This document shows positions 25,142 to 33,159 of a DNA stretch of 64,000 nucleotides, piece by piece. The position numbers were made by a program, and so were the translations under genes. The stretch is from positions 35,088 to 99,087 of the forward strand of contig NZ_JAGMUK010000120.1 of NCBI RefSeq assembly GCF_019049245.1, given 5' to 3'. Position 1 is the stretch's first letter. The number at the start of each line of letters is the position of its first letter. The notes under the pieces are model-generated. The model worked only from the letters and a program-made list of their open reading frames with translations. It was not told where the DNA came from and made no database searches. The DNA comes from Streptomyces sp. AC555_RSS877 (GTDB taxonomy: Bacteria; Actinomycetota; Actinomycetes; Streptomycetales; Streptomycetaceae).

Positions 25142-26182
25142 TCAGATCGTCGCGGTGTCGATCACGAACCGGTACCGCACGTCGCTGGCCTGCACGCGCT
25201 CGTACGCCTCGTTGATCTCGGAGGCGCCGATCAGCTCGATCTCCGCGCCGATGCCGTGCTCGGCGCAGAAGTCCAGCATTTCCTGGGTCTCCGCGATGCC
25301 GCCGATCATCGAACCGGCGAGGGTCTTGTTGCCGCCGATGAGGGAGAACAGGTTCAGGGCGACGGGCTCCTCGGGGGCGCCCACGTTCACCAGGGCGCCG
25401 CCCGTCTTCAGCAGGCCGAGGTAGGCGCCGAAGTCCAGCGGGGCCGACACCGTGGAGACGATGAGGTCGAAGGAGCCGGCCAGTTCCTCGAACGTCTTCG
25501 GGTCGCTGGTCGCGTGGTAGTGGTCGGCGCCCAGCTTCAGGCCGTCGTCCTTCTTGCGCAGGGACTGCGAGAGGACCGTGACCTCGGCGCCGAGCGCGTG
25601 CGCGATCTTGACGCCCATGTGACCGAGACCGCCCAGGCCGATGACGGCGACCTTCTTGCCGGGGCCCGCGCCCCACTGCTTGAGCGGCGAGTACGTGGTG
25701 ATGCCGGCGCACAGCAGCGGCGCGGCGACGTCCAGGGCCAGGCCGTCGGGGATGCGGACGGTGAAGTTCTCGTCGACGACGACGTGGGTGGAGTAGCCGC
25801 CGTAGGTGGGTTCGCCGTCCTTGCCGACGGCGTTGTACGTGCCGACCGAGCCGCCGGTGCAGTGCTGCTCCAGGCCGGCCTTGCAGTTGTCGCACTCGCG
25901 GCAGGAGTCGACCAGGCAGCCGACGCCCACCCGGTCGCCGACCTTGAACTTGGTGACGCCGGGGCCGACCTCGGAGACGACGCCCGCGATCTCGTGGCCC
26001 GGAACCATCGGGAAGATCGCCTCGCCCCAGCCCTCGCGGACCTGGTGGATGTCGGAGTGGCAGATGCCGGCGAACTTGATGTCGATCAGCACGTCGAACT
26101 CGCGGACCGCGCGACGCTCGATGGTGGTGCGCTCCAGGGGAGCCTTGCCGGCGGGGGCGGCGTACGCAGCAACAGTGGTCAT
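25142..26182 (-). CDS. Zinc-dependent NAD(P) alcohol dehydrogenase (AdhC/YahK type)
   Basis: 346 aa from ATG 26182. Medium-chain dehydrogenase: catalytic zinc ligands in FAGICHSDIHQ (Cys near 41) and VPGHEIAGVV (His-Glu near 63), the four structural-zinc cysteines in DSCRECDNCKAGLEQHC, and the coenzyme-binding VAVIGLGGLGHMGVKIAHALG. The GYSTHVVVDE and CAGITTYSPLK segments place it with the cinnamyl-alcohol/aldehyde reductase branch. Probably an aldehyde reductase with broad substrates. It lies divergent from an XRE regulator that likely controls it. Confidence 0.93.
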   Translation of the reverse strand: MTTVAAYAAPAGKAPLERTTIERRAVREFDVLIDIKFAGICHSDIHQVREGWGEAIFPMVPGHEIAGVVSEVGPGVTKFKVGDRVGVGCLVDSCRECDNCKAGLEQHCTGGSVGTYNAVGKDGEPTYGGYSTHVVVDENFTVRIPDGLALDVAAPLLCAGITTYSPLKQWGAGPGKKVAVIGLGGLGHMGVKIAHALGAEVTVLSQSLRKKDDGLKLGADHYHATSDPKTFEELAGSFDLIVSTVSAPLDFGAYLGLLKTGGALVNVGAPEEPVALNLFSLIGGNKTLAGSMIGGIAETQEMLDFCAEHGIGAEIELIGASEINEAYERVQASDVRYRFVIDTATI

Positions 26183-26356
26183 GCGGAGGGTTCTCCTAGC
26201 AAAGGGTTTTCCGCGCCCGGCTGCCTTCCGGCCGGGCACGCCCTCCAGCGTGCCTCACCGGACCGCTTTCACCCAGGCCACGGCTCTGCCTACGTTCGCT
26301 GGTCCTACCACTGGCGGGGTCAGGCTGGTGTGCGTACGACCGTGAATACTGGACGG

Positions 26357-27286
26357 ATGGACGAACAGCCCGGACCCGTACAGGACCCCACCGCGGAGAG
26401 CGGCGGTTCGCTGGACCAGCGAGCCGAGCTCAGCGAGTTCCTGCGCACCCGGCGGGCCCGGCTGAAGCCGGAGGACGTGGGGCTGCCGGACTTCGGGCGG
26501 CACCGCAGGGTGCCGGGACTGCGCCGGGAGGAGCTGGCGCAGCTGGCCGGGGTGTCGGTGGCGTACTACACGCGCCTGGAGCAGGGAAACGGGCGGAACG
26601 TGTCGGCGGAGGTCCTGGACGCCATCGCCCGCGCGCTCAGGCTGACCGACGCCGAGCGCGCCCACCTCACGCACCTGGCGAAGCCCAAGCAGCACAAGAA
26701 GAAGCAGTCCGCCCGCACCCAGCAGGTGCGGGGCGCGCTGCGGCAGCTGCTGGACACGATGGACGGCATTCCCGGGTACATCGTGGGCCGGCGTTCCGAC
26801 ATCCTCGTCTGGAACCGGATGGCCGCGGCGGTCTTCGGGGACTGGGCGCAGCTGCAGCAGCAGGAGCGGAACTGGGCGCGGATGGTGTTCCTCAAGCCGG
26901 ACTACCGCGAGCTGTTCGTCGAGTGGGAGCAGAAGGCCACCGACATCGTCAGCTATCTGCGGATGGACGCGGGCTGTCACCCGGACGACCCGCTGCTGTC
27001 CGCGCTGGTGGGCGAGCTCTCCGTGAAGAGCGAGGAGTTCAGGCGGCTGTGGGCCACCCACGACGTCAAGGAGAAGAGCCACGGCGTCAAGCGGATGCAC
27101 CACCCGCTCGTCGGCCGTCTCGAACTCTCCTTCGAGACGTTCAAGCTGGTCGACGACCCGGAGCAGTCCCTGATCACCTACCACGCGGAACCGGGCTCCC
27201 CGTCGGCCGAGGCCCTGCGCCTGCTGGCGAGCTGGGGCACGGACGCCACGCGGGCGGGTGCGCAGTCGTCGACGCCCCCGCTCTGA
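26357..27286 (+). CDS. XRE family regulator with MmyB-like ligand-binding domain
   Basis: 309 aa. N-terminal helix-turn-helix (LRREELAQLAGVSVAYYTRLEQG at about residues 56-78) followed by a C-terminal MmyB-like PAS-fold domain (IVGRRSDILVWNRMAAAVFGDW and the late HHPLVGRLELSFETFKLVDDPEQSLITYHAEPGS). Actinobacteria have many such proteins beside oxidoreductases they repress; the divergent alcohol dehydrogenase is the obvious candidate target. Ligands may be fatty acids. The gap 26183-26356 between the two genes should hold their promoters; I see no perfect palindrome there. Confidence 0.9.
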   Translation: MDEQPGPVQDPTAESGGSLDQRAELSEFLRTRRARLKPEDVGLPDFGRHRRVPGLRREELAQLAGVSVAYYTRLEQGNGRNVSAEVLDAIARALRLTDAERAHLTHLAKPKQHKKKQSARTQQVRGALRQLLDTMDGIPGYIVGRRSDILVWNRMAAAVFGDWAQLQQQERNWARMVFLKPDYRELFVEWEQKATDIVSYLRMDAGCHPDDPLLSALVGELSVKSEEFRRLWATHDVKEKSHGVKRMHHPLVGRLELSFETFKLVDDPEQSLITYHAEPGSPSAEALRLLASWGTDATRAGAQSSTPPL

Positions 27287-27324
27287 CACGGCGGTTCAGC
27301 AGCCGTCGGCGTCGGTACGACGAC

Positions 27325-27837
27325 TCAGTCCCGTACGCCCAGATCCTCCCGCATGACCCGGCGCATCGCGCTCAGCCGGGGTTCGGCCGCCTTCAGGTCC
27401 AGTAGCGCCTGCTGGGCGCTCTCGCCTTCCCGGGCCCGGCCCCGGTCGAGGCGCTTGGCGACGGCGTCGATGCCCGCGAGCACCTCGTTGAGGGACCGCG
27501 AGGACTCCAGGATCCGCTCCGGCACCACCATCTGTGCCTCGGCGTACCGGTCGCGGTAGTCGCGGCGGGCCTCCTCCAGCTGCTCGCGCTCCTGGTCGCC
27601 GTAGACGTCGTCGCGCAGCCGGTGCAGGGCGTCCTTCAGCAGCGTGTGGAACTGCCGGGAGGCCCGGTTCATGGCGGTGTAGGCATCCCGCCGCTCCTCG
27701 AACGCCCGGCGCTTGTCCTCCAGTGTGATCTCCTCGGCACGCTGCCGTCGGGTGAGCCGGTGGCTGAGGACGGGCGCGAAGAGCGTGCCGAGAACACCGA
27801 CGACGGCGGTGATCGTGGTGGCGAGGGCGTCGGTCAT
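27325..27837 (-). CDS. Membrane-anchored coiled-coil protein of unknown function
   Basis: 170 aa. One N-terminal hydrophobic helix (ALATTITAVVGVLGTLFAPVLS) followed by a long charged helical region (about residues 28-110) with coiled-coil character, rich in Arg/Glu. No named domain recognised. Similar short proteins are frequent in Streptomyces. Runs the same way as the globin fusion but 37 bases downstream of its stop. Confidence 0.75.
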   Translation of the reverse strand: MTDALATTITAVVGVLGTLFAPVLSHRLTRRQRAEEITLEDKRRAFEERRDAYTAMNRASRQFHTLLKDALHRLRDDVYGDQEREQLEEARRDYRDRYAEAQMVVPERILESSRSLNEVLAGIDAVAKRLDRGRAREGESAQQALLDLKAAEPRLSAMRRVMREDLGVRD

Positions 27838-27874
27838 GACGGGATGTTAGTCAACGGCCGACGCCTGCTCCCCG

Positions 27875-28645
27875 TCAGCCCTGGTACGGCGGCGCCGCCC
27901 CCCACGTCCACCGCGGTACCGGTTGCTCCGCCGGTGGCTTCGCGTCGGGGCCGGAGAAGTACACGGCCAGCCGGGTGCCCCACTCCACGTAGGCGAGGAA
28001 CGCCGAGCGGAACGCGGCGTCCGTCGGCAGGTCCGCCTCGTCCGCCGCGTCCTGGATCAGGTTCACCCAGCGGCGGCGCTGCGGCTCGGTGATGCCCCGG
28101 CCCATGTGCTTGGCGACCATGTGCCCGTGCCCGCCCTGGCTCTCGGAGTAGGCGGGCGGGCCGCCGAACACCTCGGCGAGCCAGAGGGCGACATGCTCGG
28201 CGTGCTCGGGGTCGAGGCCCGCGAAGAGCGGGGCCAGCAGCTCGTCCCGCATCACCTTCTCGTAGAACACCGACGTCAGCCGCCCGAAGGCCTCCGCACC
28301 GCCCGCCCACTCGTACAGCGTGGGGACGGCGGAGCCCGTGCCGCGGACGGTGGTCGGCTTGTAGTGGCGCATCTCCTGGATGCTCGGGATGTACGGCTGG
28401 ATCTCGGCGAGGAAGTCGGGGAACAGCTCCGACTCGCGGAAGCCTTCCAGGTGGTCCTCGCTCGAGGTCCAGGTGATGCGCAGGATGTAGTGCTCGAAGT
28501 CGTCCTCGCAGCGGGCCAGTTCGTAGTCGACGCACTGCGGCGCCGCGGCCAGCAGGGCACCGGCCTTGGTGTAGGCGGACAGGAACTCCGCCGACTGCTC
28601 CTCGGGGATGCGGTACCGGATGTACTCGACAGTCTGTGCGGTCAT
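27875..28645 (-). CDS. Antibiotic-biosynthesis-monooxygenase domain fused to group II truncated haemoglobin
   Basis: 256 aa. Residues 1-95 form an ABM (dimeric ferredoxin-like monooxygenase) domain: VEYIRYRIPEEQSAEFLSAY, QCVDYELARCEDDFEHYILRITWTS, HLEGFRESELF. Residues about 100-230 are a group II truncated haemoglobin: PTLYEWAGGAEAFGRLTSVFYEKV with the B10 Tyr near 128, CD1 Phe in APLFAGLD, proximal His near 180 (GHMVAKHMGRGIT) and the group II hallmark G8 Trp near 193 (RRRWVNLI). ABM-trHb fusions are known in some actinobacteria. The protein may use haem-bound O2 to feed or protect a quinone-type monooxygenation, but the substrate is unknown. Confidence 0.93.
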   Translation of the reverse strand: MTAQTVEYIRYRIPEEQSAEFLSAYTKAGALLAAAPQCVDYELARCEDDFEHYILRITWTSSEDHLEGFRESELFPDFLAEIQPYIPSIQEMRHYKPTTVRGTGSAVPTLYEWAGGAEAFGRLTSVFYEKVMRDELLAPLFAGLDPEHAEHVALWLAEVFGGPPAYSESQGGHGHMVAKHMGRGITEPQRRRWVNLIQDAADEADLPTDAAFRSAFLAYVEWGTRLAVYFSGPDAKPPAEQPVPRWTWGAAPPYQG

Positions 28646-28664
28646 GCGACCACAGAAACACGAG

Positions 28665-28697
28665 AGGCCTGCCGGAGGCTGTACCTCCGGCAGGCCT
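28665..28697. terminator. Terminator hairpin between globin fusion and S8 protease gene
   Basis: Perfect 14-bp stem AGGCCTGCCGGAGG / CCTCCGGCAGGCCT with a 5-base loop, 30 bases beyond the protease stop on the minus strand. Confidence 0.82.
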
Positions 28698-28725
28698 TTC
28701 GCTCAGCGCTCAATGAGCCGGCGTT

Positions 28726-31700
28726 CTACTTCCCGTAGTACGCGTTGTAGATCGAGATCGTCGACTTGTTGCCCTTCTTGTCGGCGATCTTGGCGTGGAA
28801 GGAGATGGCCTTGCCCTTCGCCGGGTTCTTCGCGGTGATCTTGCCGTTCTTCACGGTGACCTTCTTCCAGGTCTGGCCGTAGTCGTACGACACGTACACC
28901 GCGAGCGACTTCAGGTTGGAGCCCTTGGCCGCGCCCTCGACGGTGACCGGGATCGACACCGTCTTGCCCGCCTCGACCTTGCTGTCGAGGCCCGTCTTGG
29001 CGTTGAAGCGGACCATGGAGGCCGGCAGCTTGGCCATGTCGCCGGTCGGCTTCTTCGAGCGGAAGGTCCAGCTCGCGTCGATCCGCGTGGAGGCGGCCGC
29101 GACCTTGACGCTCCGCTTGACCGAGGTGGTCAGCTTGTACTCGGCGTCACCGGCCGGGACCTTGAACACCGTCTCGCCGAACAGCGGGTCGGCGCTGGTG
29201 CCGATCTTGGTGCCGTTGCGGTACAGCGAGGTGGCGACCGAGGTGAAGTCGGACGATCCGGCGTGCCCGGCCCCGTCGGCGAACAGCGGCAGCAGGCCGT
29301 AGATGCCGTTGCCCTCGCGGAAGAGCCCGTAGTCCGCGTTCAGGTGCGGGCCGAAGACCGCGGTGTTGAAGGTCTTCGTGTACTTCTTGCCCGCCTTGAA
29401 GGTCTGCGGGTCGCCCAGCGTGTAGTACGCGTCGAGGATCGGGTAGCCGTCCGCGTCCTTGCCGGCGTACTGCTCGAAGTCGAAGGTCCACTGGATCTTG
29501 TCGGCCGTCGAGAGGTACAGCGTGCGGGCGCCCGGCAGCTTCTGCTCCACCGGGAGACCGATGACCACGTCCTCGGGGAAGAGACCCCAGGTGACGAGTC
29601 CGCCGGACTTGCCGGAGGCGGCCGCACCGAGGTTGTTCTTCACCGTGGCGAGTTCACTCGCCTTGAAGTGCCGGACCTTGTCGCCCTGGATCTTCTTGAC
29701 CTTGGCGGTGGTGGCCACGTCGTACTCGGCGCTCGCGCCCTTGGTCCACTGGCCGTTCCAGGTCTGGGTGAGACCGGTGGCGGCCTCCGGACCCAGGTGG
29801 GCCATCCGCAGGTCGGCGAACTTCTGGAGGCCGACGCCGATGCCGATGCCCGCCGGCTCGTAGAAGTAGTTGCTCATCGCGCCGGTCTGCTTGGCCTGCG
29901 CGTCGGGCACCGTGATGTCGGCCGACTTGGTCTTGCGGGCGTCGACGGTCACCGAGGTGTCCTTGGTGACGTTCAGCTTCGGCTGGACCAGCCAGTCGAG
30001 GCCGCCCTCCAGGTTCACGAAGTCCTTCGCGATCCAGGCGTCCAGCAGGTACGTGCCCTTGGGCACCCGCATGGTCGTGGTGCCGGAGGCGGCCACCGGA
30101 ACCTGGTAGCCACGGCCGTTGCCGAGGCCCGAGTAGCCGAGGAGTAGCGTGTTGTAGCCGTCGGACGGCTGACCGTCCCGGCCGAGGTGCTTGACGGTGA
30201 CGTCGTACGACTCCACCTCACGGTTGACGGCAGCGGCCGTACGGACGCTCTGGCCACCGCCCGTCGCCGTCACGTACGCGGAGTACGCGCCGTCGAGCGT
30301 GCCGCCCAGCTTGGTGTTGACGGTGACGTCCACGGACGCCGTGCCGCCGTTCGCCGGGACGGTCACCTTGGTCGCGCCCAGCTTGAAGAAGCCGGCCGGA
30401 GCCGCCGCGCCCTTGGGGTTGGTGGCGGTCGCGGAGAGGGTGAGCGTGACGTCCTTCGTACCGAGGTTGCGGTACGTCAGCTTCTTCGTTTCCGGCGTGT
30501 CGTCGGTGTGCGGCCACTGCTGCGTGCCGAAGCTCACCGACCCCGGTTCGGCGATCACGGTCTGCTTGATGGCCTTGTCGACCTGGATACGGCCCGACCC
30601 CTGCTGGAACGGGGTGTACTTGCCGCCCTTGGTGGAGGCGGTCAGCGCGCCCTTCAGCTCGGCGTACTTCCAGTCCGGGTGCTGCTGCTTGAGGATCGCG
30701 GCGGCACCCGCGACGTGCGGGGTCGCCATCGACGTACCCGAGATGCTCATGTAGCCGGCGGGCTTCTCGCCGACCTCCTTGGCGATGTCGTTGCCGACAC
30801 CCGAAGCGGCCGTGATGTCCACGCCCGGCGCGGTGACGTCCGGCTTGATCGCGCCGTCGCCGAGCCGCGGGCCCGTGCTGGAGAAGGCCGCGAGAACGTC
30901 CTTGTCGTCGACGGCGCCGACGGTGAGCGCGGCTTCCGCGCTGCCCGGCGAACCGACCGACTCCGGGCCGGAGTTGCCGGCCGCGATCGCGAAGAGGATG
31001 CCCTTCTCGGCGGACATCTTGTTGACCGCCGCCTCCAGCGGGTCCTCCTCCGGCGTGTCCATGCCGCCGAGGCTGAGGTTGACGACCTGGGCGCCCTGCT
31101 CGGCCGCCCACTCCATGCCGGCGAGGATGCCGGAGTCGTCGCCGGAGCCGGTGTCGTCGAGGACCTTGCCGCTGATGATGTCGGCGCCGGGCGCCACGCC
31201 CTTGTACTTGCCGCCGGACTTGGCGCCGGTGCCCGCCGCGATGGACGCGACGTGCGTGCCGTGGCCGACCTTGTCGGTGGTGTCGGCGGCCGGAGTGAAG
31301 TTCTTCGCCGCGACGACCTGGTCCTTGAGGTCCGGGTGGGTCGCGTCGACGCCCGTGTCCAGGACGGCGATCTTGACGCCCTTGCCGTCGTAGCCGGCCG
31401 ACCACGCCTTCGGAGCGCCGATCTGCGGCACGGACTTGTCGAGGCTGGCCTTGCGGACGCCGTCGAGCCAGACGTGCGCGATGCCGGAGGCGGTCTTGTC
31501 GCCGTTGGTGACCGCGTCCCAGAGGTCCGGCGCGTCCTCGTGCGGGGTCTGCACGGCGTCGGCGTTCAGGGACCTGAGGGTCTGGCGCAGGGTGCCCGCG
31601 TCGCGGACGTCGCTCTTGGTGGCGGTCGCGGCTCCCTTGTAGCCGACGATGACCTTCAGGCCGTTCTTCTGGGAGGTGCGGGTCGCCGACTTGTTGAGCT

Positions 31701-32037
31701 CGGTGATGTCGAAGAGCCGCTGGTCGAGTTTGCCGGTGGCGACCAGCCGGGCCGCGTCGGCCGGAATCACGAGGGTGTGTCCGTCGGCCTTGCGGATCTG
31801 GACGGGTATGTGTTCCCGCCCCTTCGCCCGCTCCAGGCCCACGACACGGCCCTTGGTGTCGACGGAGACGCGGTCACCCGTGATCAGGGTGATGCGGTGG
31901 TGGGACGTGAGCTGGGCGGCGCCGGTCGCGCGCTGCTCGGGCTCGGCCGACGCCGGGCTGGTCATGCCCGCCGCCAGGGCCACTGCCGCGGCCGTGGCTA
32001 TCGTGGCCGCGCATGCTCTTTTCACTTGTCTGCGCAA
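28726..32037 (-). CDS. Secreted subtilisin-type serine protease (S8 family, 1103 aa)
   Basis: Start placed at TTG 32037, next to a GGGGGA ribosome site (GTG 32025 is the alternative). A Sec signal peptide ends near residue 31 (ATAAAVALAAGMTSPASA). The catalytic triad is intact: Asp in AVLDTGVD (near 227), His in GHGTHVAS (near 259) and Ser in SGTSMATPHVAG (near 436), with oxyanion Asn in AAGNSG (355). A propeptide-like region lies between. After about residue 500 come 600 residues of beta-rich domains ending with an IgG-like fold (YVSYDYGQTWKKVTVKNGKIT). Large secreted proteases of this build degrade proteins outside the cell or in the wall. The hairpin at 28665 terminates it. Confidence 0.94.
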   Translation of the reverse strand: MRRQVKRACAATIATAAAVALAAGMTSPASAEPEQRATGAAQLTSHHRITLITGDRVSVDTKGRVVGLERAKGREHIPVQIRKADGHTLVIPADAARLVATGKLDQRLFDITELNKSATRTSQKNGLKVIVGYKGAATATKSDVRDAGTLRQTLRSLNADAVQTPHEDAPDLWDAVTNGDKTASGIAHVWLDGVRKASLDKSVPQIGAPKAWSAGYDGKGVKIAVLDTGVDATHPDLKDQVVAAKNFTPAADTTDKVGHGTHVASIAAGTGAKSGGKYKGVAPGADIISGKVLDDTGSGDDSGILAGMEWAAEQGAQVVNLSLGGMDTPEEDPLEAAVNKMSAEKGILFAIAAGNSGPESVGSPGSAEAALTVGAVDDKDVLAAFSSTGPRLGDGAIKPDVTAPGVDITAASGVGNDIAKEVGEKPAGYMSISGTSMATPHVAGAAAILKQQHPDWKYAELKGALTASTKGGKYTPFQQGSGRIQVDKAIKQTVIAEPGSVSFGTQQWPHTDDTPETKKLTYRNLGTKDVTLTLSATATNPKGAAAPAGFFKLGATKVTVPANGGTASVDVTVNTKLGGTLDGAYSAYVTATGGGQSVRTAAAVNREVESYDVTVKHLGRDGQPSDGYNTLLLGYSGLGNGRGYQVPVAASGTTTMRVPKGTYLLDAWIAKDFVNLEGGLDWLVQPKLNVTKDTSVTVDARKTKSADITVPDAQAKQTGAMSNYFYEPAGIGIGVGLQKFADLRMAHLGPEAATGLTQTWNGQWTKGASAEYDVATTAKVKKIQGDKVRHFKASELATVKNNLGAAASGKSGGLVTWGLFPEDVVIGLPVEQKLPGARTLYLSTADKIQWTFDFEQYAGKDADGYPILDAYYTLGDPQTFKAGKKYTKTFNTAVFGPHLNADYGLFREGNGIYGLLPLFADGAGHAGSSDFTSVATSLYRNGTKIGTSADPLFGETVFKVPAGDAEYKLTTSVKRSVKVAAASTRIDASWTFRSKKPTGDMAKLPASMVRFNAKTGLDSKVEAGKTVSIPVTVEGAAKGSNLKSLAVYVSYDYGQTWKKVTVKNGKITAKNPAKGKAISFHAKIADKKGNKSTISIYNAYYGK

Positions 32038-32228
32038 GTTTCCCCCTAGCGGAAGTACCGGGTGAATTCCCCGTTCACCCGGCCGGGGGTGGTCTCGCAC
32101 GCATACCCGTGCACCCCCCGGAACTCGCAGTATGCCGGGGGGTGATCAGGCACCTCAATAGACAGACACCTCACAGGAAGGCTCTGTTACACGATCGTCG
32201 GGTAAGCGAATGTCTCCGGCCATTTCCG

Positions 32229-32298
32229 AATTTCGCCGCCACGAGTTCGCCGCCACGAGTTCGCCGCCTCGAGTTCGCCGCCTCGAGTTCGCCGTTAC
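32229..32298. repeat. 14-bp tandem repeat array overlapping the ABC ATPase stop
   Basis: Four full 14-bp units of the type GAGTTCGCCGCC(A/T)C from 32243 to 32298, preceded by a partial unit. The last unit runs into the stop codon (TAA, 32295-32297) of the ABC ATPase gene. The surrounding gap 32038-32294 between the protease start and this gene is otherwise unremarkable. Confidence 0.85.
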
Positions 32299-32978
32299 GA
32301 AAGGGCGTTCTCCTTCACCGTGATCTTCCCCTTGCGGATCGTGGCGACGCGCGGGGCCTTCTTCGCGAGCGAGGAGTCGTGGGTGACCATGATGAAAGTC
32401 AGCCCGAGCTCCTTCCACATGGTTTCGAGTACGTCCATGATCTCGTCGCGCATCGACTCGTCGAGGTTTCCGGTGGGTTCGTCGGCCAGCAGCACCTTCG
32501 GCTGCTTGACCAGCGCGCGGGCGATGGCGACGCGCTGCTGCTGGCCGCCGGACATCTCACCCGGCAGATGCCCGAGCCGCTCGCCGAGCCCGACCGACCT
32601 CAGCGCCTCGGCGGCCCGTTCGCGCCGCTCCCTCCCCTTCACGCCGAGCGGGACGAGCGCGGTCTCGACGTTCTCCTGCGCGGTGAGCGTCGGGATCAGG
32701 TTGAAGCTCTGGAAGACGAAGCCGATGTTCTCGCTGCGCACCTTGGTGAGCCGGGCCTCGGACAGCTTGGCCATGTCGGTGCCGTCGAGCACGACTTCAC
32801 CGGACGTCGGCCGGTCGAGGCCGCCGAGCATCTGAAGCAGCGTGGACTTGCCGCCGCCGGTGGGGCCTTGAATGACCAGCCGGTCACCGTCGGCGATGGT
32901 GAGATCCACACCGTCGAGCGCGTCGACGGTTTCCTTGCCTCGGCTGTAACGCTTGGTGACGCCTTTGAGTTCGTACAT
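32295..32978 (-). CDS. ABC transporter ATPase, LolD/MacB type
   Basis: 227 aa. Walker A GPTGGGKST (near residue 38), Q-loop FQSFNL, signature MSGGQQQRVAIARAL, Walker B VLLADEPTGNLD and His switch IMVTHD are all intact. The length and the FVFQSFNLIPTLTAQENVE segment fit the type VII MacB/LolCDE class. It pairs with the FtsX-domain permease encoded just upstream on the same strand (33160-34617); the two are separated by a 181-bp gap carrying a dispersed repeat. Substrate unknown; such pairs often move lipoproteins, antibiotics or envelope signals rather than pump in a classical way. Confidence 0.93.
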   Translation of the reverse strand: MYELKGVTKRYSRGKETVDALDGVDLTIADGDRLVIQGPTGGGKSTLLQMLGGLDRPTSGEVVLDGTDMAKLSEARLTKVRSENIGFVFQSFNLIPTLTAQENVETALVPLGVKGRERRERAAEALRSVGLGERLGHLPGEMSGGQQQRVAIARALVKQPKVLLADEPTGNLDESMRDEIMDVLETMWKELGLTFIMVTHDSSLAKKAPRVATIRKGKITVKENALS

Positions 32979-33054
32979 GGGGACAACTCCTGAGATGGGT
33001 GAGAGGTTTGGTGATTCCGCGCAGGCTGCGGGCAGTCGTGCCGCCGGGGCGATG

Positions 33055-33094
33055 GGGGTCCCCCCGCTCGAGCGAAGTCGAGAGTGGGGGAGGG
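33055..33094. repeat. Dispersed GC-rich hairpin repeat, copy 2, inside a longer repeat (33030-33120)
   Basis: A hairpin-forming core (GGGGGTCCCCCC, CTCGAGCGAAGTCGAG, AGTGGGGGAGGG) set inside the same flank that occurs without it at 23966-24016. Lies in the 181-bp gap between the ATPase and permease genes. Confidence 0.7.
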
Positions 33095-33159
33095 TGGGCG
33101 CAGCGGCACCCCGCCCGCGCGGGCAAGCGCACCCGCCCCTCAGCCCCAGCCGACGTCAG

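Noticed and set aside
28795..30147. Plus-strand open frame of 450 aa
   Set aside because: Also antisense to the protease, with no domain and no ribosome site.
30187..32049. Long plus-strand open frame (620 aa) opposite the S8 protease
   Set aside because: It is antisense to a protease with an intact catalytic triad; its translation is low-complexity (G/R/A/V/D) as expected from a GC-rich mirror frame.
32229..32298. CRISPR-like array
   Set aside because: The 14-bp units are contiguous with no spacers and there are no cas genes; it is an ordinary tandem repeat.
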